Below the pieces are notes generated by a model. That model had not been told where the DNA came from and searched no databases. It saw only the letters and a program-made list of their open reading frames with translations. From Physcia stellaris (taxonomy: Eukaryota > Ascomycota > Lecanoromycetes > Caliciales > Physciaceae), in the NCBI GenBank assembly GCA_018902385.1, contig JABSSW010000018.1, positions 434,001 to 498,000 of the forward strand: a stretch of DNA of 64,000 nt, written 5' to 3'. Positions 51,374 through 62,978 of this stretch are shown piece after piece. Within the stretch, counting starts at the first letter, position 1. Each line of letters begins with the position of its first letter. The translations under genes and the position numbers were made by a program.

Positions 51374-54232
51374 ATGGCTACTCAAGTCGCTAGGTACGTA
51401 CACTCATTGACGAGCTTTCATTAACCTCTCCTGTCTAAAGCGGGGCTGACGCAAGATTTTAAACAGCGAGAACTGTACTGGCACCCACGAGAAACCACTT
51501 CACGAGCATTTCGGACTCCCATTCAATTTGCAATGCTCTGACTATGAAGATGTCGAATGCCACGCTAGGCTACTTGCAACACGACTTTTCAGGTAAGAGA
51601 TTTCGGTTGTGAATGATCCACTATAAAACTCCTCCTGAGCGGAGGCATCCCAAAGACGATTTAAGCAAGGAATACATTGTCTGCTTTAGAAAGCCCCGGG
51701 GATATAAACGCTGATCATAAAATCTCCATAGGCATCACACACAACTCCAGCAAATCCTTGAGCGATATGAGCCTCTGATACGGAAACGATGGATCAAGAA
51801 GGGGCGTCAACAGAAAATGTCGGTCCTCCTAGCAGCATATCCCAGGATACCCAAACATCATCGTCCTGGTGAGTCTTCAATACCCTTTTCCCAAATATCT
51901 TAGAATGCAGTCTCAGTGGAAACCGGAAAGCTAGGGGAATCAGCCTCTTCTTGATTTCGTCAAGCTGACTTGAAACCCTTGCACAGATGTTGAAGCCATG
52001 CATCGACCAAAATACACGAAAAAAGATACGTTTTGGATTAGTCAATGGGATGACAACTTTCTTCTGCCATCAATCAATCTGGAGGATCTTTGCATCACGA
52101 AAAATCTGCTACTATTTATGCATAGTCGTGGCCGTTATCATCCTGGTCGATTCGCTACCGCGGATTTTAAATCAGTCCGCACTGGGCTGGAAGTGACTAC
52201 CCTTGTGGTACCATTTGTTCATGATCATATAATGATACTGGATGGTGCAGATCCGCATAGCTACGGTCGCTTGCATAACTGCGGCAATGACAATGGTATG
52301 TTCGCTGAGCTGCGGGCGGGTCGTGGGACATTGGCAGGAGTTGGTATACTGGTTATGGCTATTCAAGTGAGTCTTGTCCGCAACTCTCTTAAACTGGCCG
52401 CCATCATATGCACTTGTCGGGTGAATTTAATGCTGTCCAGATTTGAAGACGCTGACAGACATTTCGAACAGGAGCGAAAACTCTCTTTCCTTCTCCGATG
52501 TGCCAAACTCATACTACACGACATCCAGACCCAAGATCTAAGTGTTTCTTTAATCGATGATCCTGGAGAAGTCATATTGGCAAACGATGGGACACAGTAT
52601 GCATCACTGTCAACAGAAATTCTTGAAGCCCCTTATCGTTTGCCTCCCACACATGACATCTCGAGGATTCGGTCCTTCGTCTACGCTAAGCGAGCTGAAT
52701 ACGAAGACGAGATCTGGACCTTACGAGAAGATCCCTCATATTTCAAAGAAACGATATGGGAGTGGGGTGAACATCGCCGTGAGCGGATACGTACAGAAAC
52801 AGGTGCCACATATCCGTTACTTGAGAAGGAAGACTGGTGGGAAGCAGTGATTCGCACAATGATCGCGGACACTTACACAAGCTACCACTGTTGGGATTGT
52901 CTATCACGACATGTTGAGGGCCTAGTCCAAATTAAAGCCGCCCACGGAGAGCAATTTCGCGACCATGGCAAACTCCCGAAAGACTACCTGGACGCTGTCA
53001 ATTTTCTCGAATGGTTAGTCGGTCAAGCTATGCTAAGGCCTGTGCAGAAATGGAGAGAAGGGTTAGCAGCTTCACCACCGCTCCGACAGCATTTCGTATA
53101 TGACCTGAAAACGTCTGAAGGGTATCCGATGGTACCTTGGGATAAGGAGAAGGATAAATTTCTCTGGCTTATAGAGTTGCCTTTGTTCGAAGACCCATTA
53201 CAGTACGGTATGGGCAACCTCATGGATGCCCTGCAGTGGACGATCTCGACGAACGATCAAAACCGGCGTTGCTTAAGTTCTTGGGTTGCGTCCCTACTAT
53301 CGGAACTCTCTCTTTTGGGTGAGCTGGAGCGTCAAGTGAGTCTACTCAACGAACGGCCCTTGTGGGCGTCTAAGCTTGACGAAGAAAAAGATCGTAACAA
53401 GCAATTCAAAGCTCAGCTTGACAAAGACACGGTAGCGGTGGAGCGTCTCTACTGGATATTCGACAGGGAGCTTAATCTTGCACCGCTCGCCATACCGCTT
53501 GAGAAATACAATTATCCTATTCACAAGAGACGGACCGCTACCACGACTCGTACGATGCAAGAAGCTGAGAAAGAGCTCGACGCATTCTGGGCACACTTAG
53601 ATGCGCAATGCTTCAAACACGTCGGACAAACACTGCATCAGCTTTTCAATGGGTCTCTGGGGGAAAGACAATTATCCAGGACTCCCAATTGGGTCGAGCC
53701 GGACGCCATTCAGTTGGGCCCCCAGGAGAAGCCACTGTCCATTATACCATTAGAAGATCGTTTCACAACGGCGCTAGATCTTGAACGGAGCAATGAAAAG
53801 ACGGCGGGACGAGACACGCAATCTACCCCAAAAGCAAAAATCAAGACGCGGGGAACTCCAGCAGTATCACCGCCAGAAAATGCGGGCATCTTACATGAGC
53901 CCGACCAGACGTCAGTTGTGCCCAAGATCGCTGTCAGCAAAAGGGCCTTGAAAGTATTCTCGACATTATTCTTTGACGATAAACAAGAAGCATCTGCCGG
54001 AGAGATCCCATGGACTGAATTCCTCCACGCAATGGCATCTGTCGGCTTCACAGTCCAGAAGCTGGGCGGTTCAGCCTGGATCTTTGCTCCCACCAATGAC
54101 TATTTCCAGCGTAGCTTCATCTTTCACGAGCCGCATCCACTTCCGAAGATTCCCTACCGTATCGCACGACGTCTTGGCGGACGCCTCAACAGGGCCTACG
54201 GTTGGACTTCGGAGACTTTCGAGCGGGCTTAG
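51374..54232 (+). CDS. Large fungal-specific protein of unknown function
   Basis: Six exons (51374-51393, 51467-51592, 51732-51868, 51987-52366 and, after a 105 nt in-frame intron, 52472-54232, with the first exon only 20 nt) give about 807 residues. The N-terminal region has YEPLIRKRWIKKGRQQKMSV, DTFWISQWDDNFLLPSINLE and LLFMHSRGRYHPGRFATAD. A long helical middle follows. The conserved C-terminal domain contains VSKRALKVFSTLFFD, GEIPWTEFLHAMASVGFTV, QKLGGSAWIFAPTN and FHEPHPLPKIPYRIARRLGG, then LNRAYGW. This family is widespread and multicopy in filamentous ascomycetes without a known role. The C-terminal W-F-AM-GF, GS-W-F and HePHP pattern resembles the small alpha-beta-beta-beta-alpha HicA-like fold; that is only a suggestion. 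Confidence 0.75.
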
Positions 54233-54625
54233 GCAAGTCATCCACCGGAAGTAAATACTCTCATGCGCTACTAACGTCTAGAACGAGTTTTGCGCTCCGC
54301 AATTCAAATCTTCATCCACCAGGTCCGCACCAACCAATCTCCACATTCACAGGTAGAACAGTGTATGACGCTACTGTCTTTAAACTTCATATGGTGGTCT
54401 TGGATTGACGACGGAGATTCATGACAGATCTGGATCGAGGACTGGTATGAAGAAGACGAGTATGAAAACTGTGGCTACGTCCATGCTTCTTCGAATTTGT
54501 CAATCCTCCATCGAAGACCCCAGTTTGACTCTAGCCTTTATTTCATCTCGATTGTGAGCCTTGTATAGCACCCATCGCCCAAAGTGCCTCCCACGCATGC
54601 CTCTGATGCCTACTTTTTCATCTTA
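54233..54625. other. Intergenic, no gene seen
   Basis: 3' flank of the large gene; no coding or repeats up to the MITE copy. Confidence 0.4.
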
Positions 54626-54831
54626 TCCCATGGTCTGGTAATAAGTGGTGCTTATTTTCAGGATACACCGACAGATCTACGAATACCCGACTTCGGACGG
54701 AATCAGAAGATGATGTTGTCTTCATGTCACTTTCATATGCTTTGTGCCAAACACGGGTAAGCGTATTATCATATTGGATGTATTGATGGCCATGCATGTG
54801 TGGCAAGATAGCACCACACCAGACCATGGGA
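54626..54831. mobile_element. MITE family A, copy 2 (TA target site)
   Basis: 206 bp element bounded by TA at 54624-54625 and 54832-54833. The ends TCCCATGGTCTGGT and ACCAGACCATGGGA are perfect inverted repeats, and after a five-base offset GTGGTGCT/AGCACCAC pair again. The interior matches copy 1 at 5198-5412. Non-coding; the autonomous partner is not in the window. Confidence 0.85.
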
Positions 54832-55850
54832 TATGTAATGATTTTGTGCCAAGGACGATTACACGTCTTGTTGCATTGAACATGTAGTAGATGATGCATG
54901 AGATGAGACTTGAATGTCGAAGAGTTGCGAATGCGAGATCATGGTATGCATTACTGTTCTAGAAAGTGATCATTCTCGATTGAGAACTTTGTAATTCAAT
55001 CCAGTCATTGGGTTAGAGATACAGAGAGCGCGCGAAGCATATCTTTTTGTTGATTGAAATCATATGGATTTAAGAAGGAAATTAGAATACTGATAAATCT
55101 AAAAGTTGTCATATTCACCCTTTGAGACTAAAGCTGTAAAATTGTGAAATGTCGATGTTTGAATAAAGGCTCAATACTAACTCATTAAAACGAAACCTAT
55201 TCACAGAGCACAAATACTCAGCGTTGTTCTCAAACTGTTTTTTTTCTTTCTTGTTTCAATAAATAACTTGACTATGATAAAGCAATCCATATTTTCGTTT
55301 TTTCCCCTCCCTCCATCCCAGCTCCTCACCACGCCTCCCCCATTCAGGATCCAATACCCCAAAACCGCCCTTCCCACTCCCAAATAAACCCTCCACTCAG
55401 CCGCGCGTATCCATCATCTATTCCTGAGCCGAGTTCCTACTCCAGGGCGTGATCTAATCAAACAGTGCACTCATTGAAGGTCAACAGCAGGTCCATCATA
55501 TACTGTCGGCTAAGTTTGCTAACGCAGACATAATCAGACTGTGGACCCCCACGGCCCGTGTTTTTGCATTCATTCATCGTTAGCCATCCATGCTTCCGTG
55601 AAAAATTGAGAGCCTAAGCTGGCGTCACGGATGTTGGTCAGGATGGGAGGCAGGCATGCGAAAGCCCAGGTGCCAATCTGCATATTTTAGGAGATGGGTT
55701 CGACTATCCGAGACGACGGTTGGACTTTTAAGACACAGTAGAAATGTGATGTATACAGAAAATTGGGGCATAGAGAGTAATACGATGGTGTTGTATATGT
55801 AAAGGATGAGGGAGGGAGACATCATATTTGTGTTTTATTTGGTTGATTTA
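54832..55850. other. Intergenic, no gene seen
   Basis: About 1 kb, AT-rich in its first part and T-rich near 55240. No recognisable gene. Confidence 0.45.
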
Positions 55851-55990
55851 AGTGTAGGTTGGATCTCAGATAGGGATATGAATATTTTCGATGCTCGTTT
55901 CTAGTCATGAGTGTAGACACGAGTTTCAAGAATGGAAATGCATATTTTCGATGCTCGCTTCTAGTCCTCAGTGTAGGCTGGACCTCGAAA
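55851..55990. repeat. Minisatellite-like tandem repeat, ~60 bp unit
   Basis: Units begin with AGTGTAG at 55851, 55910 and 55970 (the third is partial). The strongest shared block is ATATTTTCGATGCTCG followed by TTCTAGTC. About 80-85% identity between units 1 and 2. Non-coding. Confidence 0.7.
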
Positions 55991-56724
55991 AGGAGAAAAG
56001 CTCGCTGACCAAATTACCGCAACCGGGAATGGGTGTCAGCGATCTCACTAAACGTCATCTAATGGCTTTTTCAACGTTTCCTTCGTAAAGGGGCACTCAG
56101 AGTCTCCCTCTGTACGCGATCCCATCTGCTTCTCCATCATGAAGACCCCGTAATTCGACACAAAGACCTCTAGGGCCGCATGTCGACTCCGATTGGGATG
56201 CACCTCTCCACGACAACAGACCAGGAACAAATCCGAGCTCAAAAAGGCGACAGGAACGGGTATTCCCATGTCTGGAACTCGCGTAACACCTTCGTTTTTC
56301 ATATAATCCTACTCTCTACGGACCCCAAGACAACCTCGCGCCTCATGCAAGCCGTTGACGCCGATAGATGCCTGGTTATCCGCTCACCCGGCAACCCATT
56401 GGCTTTTCTGAAGTTCATTTTGAAGACGAAGAAGTCTGCTTGCTGGGCGTGTATGAATGTCACCTTCTCCTACCACATTCTGCTCATCTCCAGACGATCC
56501 AGGCATGTGTCGAGCAGAAGATACTTGCTAGTAGAATTTAGTTTACCTAGACGACTCAGGGGGAGCGCGATTTTAGTACTTCCAATGTTTCATGGAGCAT
56601 AATATCCCCTTCGCAGAAGAGATTGGAGACGTCTGAAGGATCGTGGGCGCTGGAGGACCTGTTTGGGAGAAGTTGAGCGCGTTGTTGAAAAGTGATGCGG
56701 CGTCGAAGCATGAAAGTTGAAGAA
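55991..56724. other. Intergenic, unassigned open frames
   Basis: A plus-strand frame of 140 codons (56180-56602) and shorter frames in the other direction overlap. One plus-strand frame near 56367-56530 (QPIGFSEVHFEDEEVCLLGV) looks protein-like, but I cannot name it or define exons. Confidence 0.3.
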
Positions 56725-59394
56725 TCATGATTCCATTAAAATTCTCCGAAATCTTGAGAGCCGTCTTCGGAAGACGAAGCAAAACAGTAACATTGCTATC
56801 ACGCCCAGGCCGAGTTTCATGTTCAAGTGATCTATCTCACTTGTTCCATGTTGATTGATGGCTGGCTGTGCCTGAGAGCCCCGTTGAAGATCAGGCATGG
56901 CCATGATCTTCACAATCAGTGAGGTCCAGCCTGTGAAGTGCTGTGTTCTTTGGCCTCTACCAGTATCTGGGTTGTACTGCTCCCATGCAAAGCCAGTCTT
57001 GGTCCAAGACTCAAATACTGTTTTTACGAGGTTAGTGCGAAGCTCCACATAGATTTCAAGCGCTCGTTGCTGGAGATGGCCTGGTTGCTGAGCAAGCTCC
57101 TGATGACGTGTTAGTGCATTACTTATCGATCCAACAGACAGAAGACCAAGAGACCCAGTGTAACTTTACTTACCCACAACCTTTGTACCACCATGTAGTT
57201 AATATTGATCCAGATCGGGCCCCTCCAGTAATTCTCTTTGGTTCCATAGAAATTGTCCTTAAGGCTGAGACTGCGAATTCCGAAAGGACTCCATAGTTCC
57301 TCGGGGTCCCTAATGAGATCCAGTACCGACTCGAGATGGCTGTGGTTCGAATTCATGAGACCGGAAACGAAGGGCATCAGTGATATGTATCCTTTATGAC
57401 AAATCCTTTCCACATGACCTGGATCTAGCACCGTAGTATCGCAATAGACTTGATCGGTCTCGGACCAATGGATACTGTCAATGCTCCTCACGATCTCATC
57501 TACTTGCTGCGTGAAGTCTACATTGTCTCGATAGTTGCCAAGATATTCAGAAATATCCTTCAATACCATCGCCATCACACCTACCCATGTAAGAGCATCC
57601 AAGTGCAGCTCTTCTGGGTGAGGCGGCTGTGCACGAGGATAATCATCAAGACCGCTAGTAAGGATGTGCTGTGGGGTGCGACCGCGCCAGCGATAGCCTT
57701 GTTGAACCCCAGCAGGGGGAATTTCATAACTTGTTAAATTGCCGGCCTGGGTGTGGCGGAACCATTCATAGTGTCTCTTCATCTGGGAATACAGCGTCTT
57801 CAACAGGGTTTGTCCCGTTAGCTCGTCGGATAAATAGCGACTCGGAGCCCCTTGATAAAGGTTAGTGCTTCTGAGTCTTGTGAGAAATTCTCGTATGACG
57901 ATGAATAAGGTTGGTGGATTTGCATAGTGCGGATACTGAACACAAAACTCCGGGGGCACCTTGCTCCGCGCTTCGTCACCAAGAATTTGCTCTCGAGCAA
58001 TCCAACCATTTTCGTCCATCAAATTGAACCAACTTGAGGTGATCTCTAGGGCGAGATCCATGTCCCATTCCAGGATGACCTGCAGATGGAATCCTTCGTC
58101 CCAGAGGAACCCGCGAGGGAAGAATGGTCTTGAGGGCACCGAGCTGAACAGCCGGTAAGGACCCTTATCTGCAACCGTAGCGTGTGATCTTGCTGATGCT
58201 GCTTGTTCCCAGAACCCCCGCTCCGTCTCTGCATATTCCGGCGCTGCGGAGTCGTCGACCTTACTTGTTCCATAGAAGAACCCGATTCCACCCATGAGGT
58301 TCGAAAGAAGTGACTTTGCGAAATCAACGTATTTTTGTTTCGGAACGGTGACTGAGGTGGGTAAACTGATGCGAAACGATCATTGAACGCAGAAACAGCA
58401 TCATCAATCTCTCTTCTCAACAGACTAGGGGTCACAGTTGTCGCTGTAGCTTTGGATGAGAACAGAACGTCGAAGCCATACTTGCCCTTGCCAGTTTTCT
58501 GCACAAAGTGAAGATTTCCTTTGCCAGGATTATCTGGGACTGCCGATCTCCACACAGTAGGTGCAACCAAGCCTTCTCCAGGGCTATCTGAAATCAACCG
58601 ATCTTTGTCGACCAGCTCGTCGATCAATATTGACTTTGCCTTCCATATGGTATCCACGGGAACCGTCATACTGTGAACAGAAGTACACGTCTTAGGTTCT
58701 TCGTCGGGCCGATGATCTATTACTCGTACGTTGAAGTCGCCCAACCCCTGTGTCACGCCATCACAGCTTGCCTGCTTGTTTTGATTGGGTACATCGGACC
58801 CATGCTTGCAACGCAGTTTCGACTCAAAGTTCTCTATTCCAATATAAAAGATAGCGGTGGTCTCCTGGTGGTCAGGAGCATCCTTTCTTGGTAAAATCTG
58901 GACGTCCAGTCCCCAATCTTCATGGGAATCACTGCCCTGGATCTTTGCATATCGCACAAGCAAGTCGACTCTGTTCTTGGTGTCATTGACAATGTGCACG
59001 CCTCCTTTGCGGATATCATAGCTCGCCCAGCCATACCCAGCCATACCTTCATCTTGTTCACAGGTGTGCCTTAGACCTAAGGGTGAGCGGGGTTAGCAAT
59101 TCACACACCGTAGGAGCAGTCTGCAATCTTACAATTCGGGATTTTTGATGATTCATCCGCATTAGACCACATCAGACCCATAAGCAACGAGTTCGGAATT
59201 CGGGGCCGGAGTCCAAAATAGAGATTAGATCGATAGGGACCCCATAGCAGCGTATCATTGCCAAATAAGTTCGGCGGTGACGATGCTGGGAGTGCTGAGA
59301 CCAAGGCATAGTACAAAAATGACACCAAAACCGGAAACATTGCCAAGAACAGCCAACTGTGGCTCGACGGGCTTGTTAAGGTAAAATTCCTCAT
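56725..59394 (-). CDS. Mannosyl-oligosaccharide glucosidase (glucosidase I, GH63)
   Basis: Exons 59394-59133, 59076-57174 and 57099-56725. The N-terminus has a membrane anchor (WLFLAMFPVLVSFLYYALV), as in type II ER glucosidase I, which trims the outermost glucose from N-glycans. Family motifs are LLWGPYRSNLYFGLRPRIP, GYGWASYD, PRGFLWDEGFHLQ, NPPTLF, SGLDDYPRA (acidic catalytic residue) and YWRGPIWININYM. In the large exon the frame changes at a T-run (coding-strand A-run) at 58332-58336, before DFAKSLLSNLMGGIGFFYGT; no intron fits there. It is either a one-base sequence error or an inactivating indel. The C-terminus has a second hydrophobic segment (LGLGVIAMLLFCFVF) followed by RRRLSRFRR, which is not usual for the family. 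Both flanking exons keep the correct phase. Confidence 0.85.
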
Positions 59395-60998
59395 ACTTCA
59401 AGCTTGATATTTGGCCATGATGCCCCTCGATGGCGTGAGTCTTCGGATACCTTATGGTCTGCCGGACATTGTAAAAAATTCAAAGGGCTAACCAGGGAGA
59501 CGCGATAGGTCCAGTCATCTAGCACGGCATACTGCACGCTCAGGAGCTCCTCTGGGTCCTGTTTCGTTGCTCGGAGTACTAAGCGCTTGAAACTGGATGT
59601 TATAGCACAAAGGAGGCATCGGGCGCGTCAGGCTGTGGTTGGTTGGTTGGCTAACCTTCAATGTGGGACCGAACGGTCATGTTCGGCGGCAATGCTGTCA
59701 CTACAAGTTCCGGATGAAACCTTTCTGGCTTCAGATTATCTGGCCAGCGTGATGTTTGAGACACGCTAGCAAGGCGCCCCCACTTGTAAGCGCCCTCGGC
59801 GCCGTGCCGCAGTAGGTATCCCACGGGCCACGGGCCGCTCCTTCCAATTTTCATTGGTGCTTTAGCTTAGTAAGCGTATTGGCGAGTAGTGGCTTCAGGC
59901 CGTCTGCAGGTTCATAAAAGTCATCCACATCAATGCAATCGATTTACCACCTGCGCCTTGTTTAAATAACAAATGGTCCCTGAACTTGAATTCATCAATG
60001 CACAAGGGTTAGTGGAGTGAAAGACATGGCGCGCCTACCTTAATCGTGGGTCAGGACCGCATTAAAACTCGGGGCCTCGGCCAAGAGCAGAATGACTACC
60101 CTTGCTTCTCTCTCTTGTGGGAACAGTAAAGCGTGTAATTCTTTCAGCGATGTTCCTCTCTTATTCTGTCTCACAATTACCAAATTGCCGCTGCTAGCCC
60201 TGACTCTGACTGAACCATAGCGGCGCACCGGATGGCAACATAGGTCACGTTAGCCCTAGCTCTAACATCCTTTTCGCTAATGCACAGCCTTGTTTGAATC
60301 TTTGGTTTACCAGAGCTTCGGAAATGCTAGCGTTGCTCTTGTAGTGTGGCTGAAAGCATTGGCTGAGAAGAGCACGATCGTGGGACAGAAAACACCCGAT
60401 GCTATTTTCTATGGATGATTGGATCTCAGCATACTAACGAGTGGTTTCAGACTGAATATTTTACTTGGTGGGCAGGTTGTATAATATGCAGGCTCCCGTT
60501 GGCTTTGGAACGCATCTCCGTGATTCCTGCCGCCAGGGGTTGCAAATGTGCGGCGCGGGCAAAAAACCCGATTGGGGAGGCCTCCTGGACCTTGACCCTA
60601 CTTACTACAAAACTAGCTATCAAGCTCTGGTCCACGCAGCTTTCGACTCATTTGCTACTGGACCTTCGGGCGAGTTGCTTTGTCTAATTGCAATGCAAAG
60701 CATGAAATTTGAGCTTCAAAGACTCCATCACTACCTTAGTCATCAGAGACTTCTCGAAGAATACTAATATACGCAGCTTCAATTCTCGACTACTTCGGAG
60801 TCCTCTCTTAGATTTAAATCACCCAAATAGACCTTCGGTCAATCAACCCCGACTTTTTATCTCGAATGCAACGGCCATGGAGACGTGAAGGATATTTTCT
60901 AAGAGCAGGATTCGACAGCCGGAAAGCTACAGAGACCTAGCGCGCCCTCGGGTATACGCTCGTTCTTATTCTTGCAGCTTTCATCCTTTTCTGGGCTT
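59395..60998. other. 1.6 kb intergenic, no gene seen
   Basis: Short open frames only, the longest about 100 codons at 60465-60767 and unrecognised. Promoter sequences of the glucosidase and lectin genes should lie at the two ends. Confidence 0.45.
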
Positions 60999-62652
60999 AT
61001 GGATTGCTCGAGGCCATTACCACCGCTTCCGACGGAAACAGCACTGGTCCCAGCGCAGGACCAACTCAGACACAGCACTTTGGAAGTCGACGAAGGCTCT
61101 TGGTTAGAAAGACAGTACAATCCTGCTCCTATTGTTGGTCACGACCCCAAGTACGAAAAGGTTATTGGTTACACTGATGACAAAATCGTCAGTTGTGACA
61201 CTGGAAAAATTGTCAACTACCATGATGTGGGAAAGCAGACAGTCATAATTGAATCATATGCTGTTCAACCGGAACAACCATCCCCGGTGCATCAGCACCG
61301 CATTTTCCGACTGAGACGTAAGACGTTTTTCTTTCTTTCACTGACGATAATCGTCGTCATGCTAGCCAGTATCATCGGTGGCGGCGTAGGTGGCACTATG
61401 GCTAGGCGCAATAAGCAAAATGCCGTCCCGACTGCTGGATCTAATCAGCCATCGACAACGACCTCGCTACCATATGCAAACACCGGTTTAGCTGCCATCC
61501 AGTGGACTGACAGAAACGGTACCCTGCACCAAAGGGTCTATTACCAAGATAAAAGTAACAAGATCCGTGAAGCCGGGTGGGATAACACCACGGCCTTTGA
61601 TTCTCAGTGGGAAGTCAACGCGATCAGCAAAATTGTGAAACCAAGTACCCCTATTGCCGCGGTAGCAGGGTACCCTCACGCAAGCTTTAATTATTCCTTG
61701 GTACTACCAATTTTCTCATCTAGCGTACACTGCTAATAGTTGCTCTTAGGTTAAAAATGTATACTTCATGTCCAGCAATGACGAACTTTTCGAGCGTCAA
61801 GCTCCATCTAATGACTCTCAGGCTTGGGAAGACGATAACTTCAGTGGACTTTATAGGGGTAGCAATGCTACCTTTCTGACTGCGTACTGGAATCAGAACA
61901 TCAAAAACGCCTCACAACAATTAGTCGTTTTATTCCAAGAAGAAAATTTTGCCAACGGCCTTACGCAAGCACGCTATATCAGCAACAGAACGATAAGTAA
62001 TCCGTGGGTATCCAATAACTTTGGATTTTCACAGCCCAAAGGCTCAACTTTCGCTATGTCTCTGGTAAGCTACAGAAGCGGGAAGCATCTAATGTTGTAT
62101 ACGGTAGATGAGGCAAAGAGCCTGCAACAACATGAATACACTATCAGTGACACCGAACTCACTTCGCAACCCGTCATATCTTTGACTTCAGAGCAATGTA
62201 CGTACCAATACATGACGCGAATTGGGTGTTGCACTAAAGTCTATATAGCGACTGGTCTCACAGTAGAACCGCGATCCCCACTTGCAATAATTGCCCAGGA
62301 CAATCAACCTTTGTTCGGGACCGACCCAGACGCGCTGCCAGAGTGCACACACGACACGCCTCTGACCAATCTCATTTTCTTTACTACCCTGGATCGTGGC
62401 TCCCTGGAACTCAGCTCGTGGAATTGCACCGCGGGCTTTCTAAATCACACTGCAGAGATCAAACCTCTGCAGAAGCCGAATACGACATTTCTCTCTCTTG
62501 CAGCAATGAGCGATAGAGTATCTGGCATTGGGTATTTATATATCATGTACGATTCTGGTAGTGGACCCGTTGTTGAGGAATGGACAGTACCTAAGCGTGC
62601 AGGTGAGCCCTGGACTACGAGAAGAAACGTCACAGCGGATTTTGGCTTGTAA
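60999..62652 (+). CDS. Membrane-anchored fucose-lectin-like protein
   Basis: Exons 60999-61700 and 61750-62652, with a likely further 51 nt in-frame intron at 62198-62248 (GTACGT donor, TATATAG acceptor), give about 517 residues. A ~110-residue Pro-rich cytosolic part (MDCSRPLPPLPTETA) precedes one membrane helix (FFFLSLTIIVVMLASIIGGG, residues 110-132). The lumenal or extracellular part opens with GLAAIQWTDRNGTLHQRVYY, QDKSNKIREAGWDN and SGLYRGSNATFLTAYWNQ: blades of the AAL/FleA-type six-bladed propeller that binds fucose. Many N-x-S/T sites fit a glycosylated exterior. Sugar-binding residues cannot be verified by eye. The Met at 60999 is the first ATG in frame. Type II orientation is inferred from the lack of a signal peptide. 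Confidence 0.75.
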
Positions 62653-62978
62653 TCATCTTTGATTGCCAAGTCAATGGGCACTGACGGCTGCTTTTTCCAT
62701 CCTTGATCGTGGGAACTCGTTGTTTTCGTATATATTCGTATTCATGAGTCTTTCGCATTACTTACATATCTATCATGATATTTGAAGCCTGGGACACAGG
62801 CTGGCTCGCGGAACGAGATTATGGGCGCACATTTTACGACAGCTTTTAAGACTCAGAAGTCAAACACACATTTCAACAAATTCTCTACAGCTTCACAGGC
62901 TCTTTCTCTTTCACAACCCGTTCCAAACCTCCTTAGATTCTCAAACCTTATTGTATGAGACTGGATGGAATGAGTAAG
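62653..62978. other. Convergent gap, no gene seen
   Basis: About 330 bp between the lectin-like gene and the 3' end of the rhodopsin-like gene. The latter could have a further 3' exon here, since GTATGA follows GAGCAG at its present end. Confidence 0.4.
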
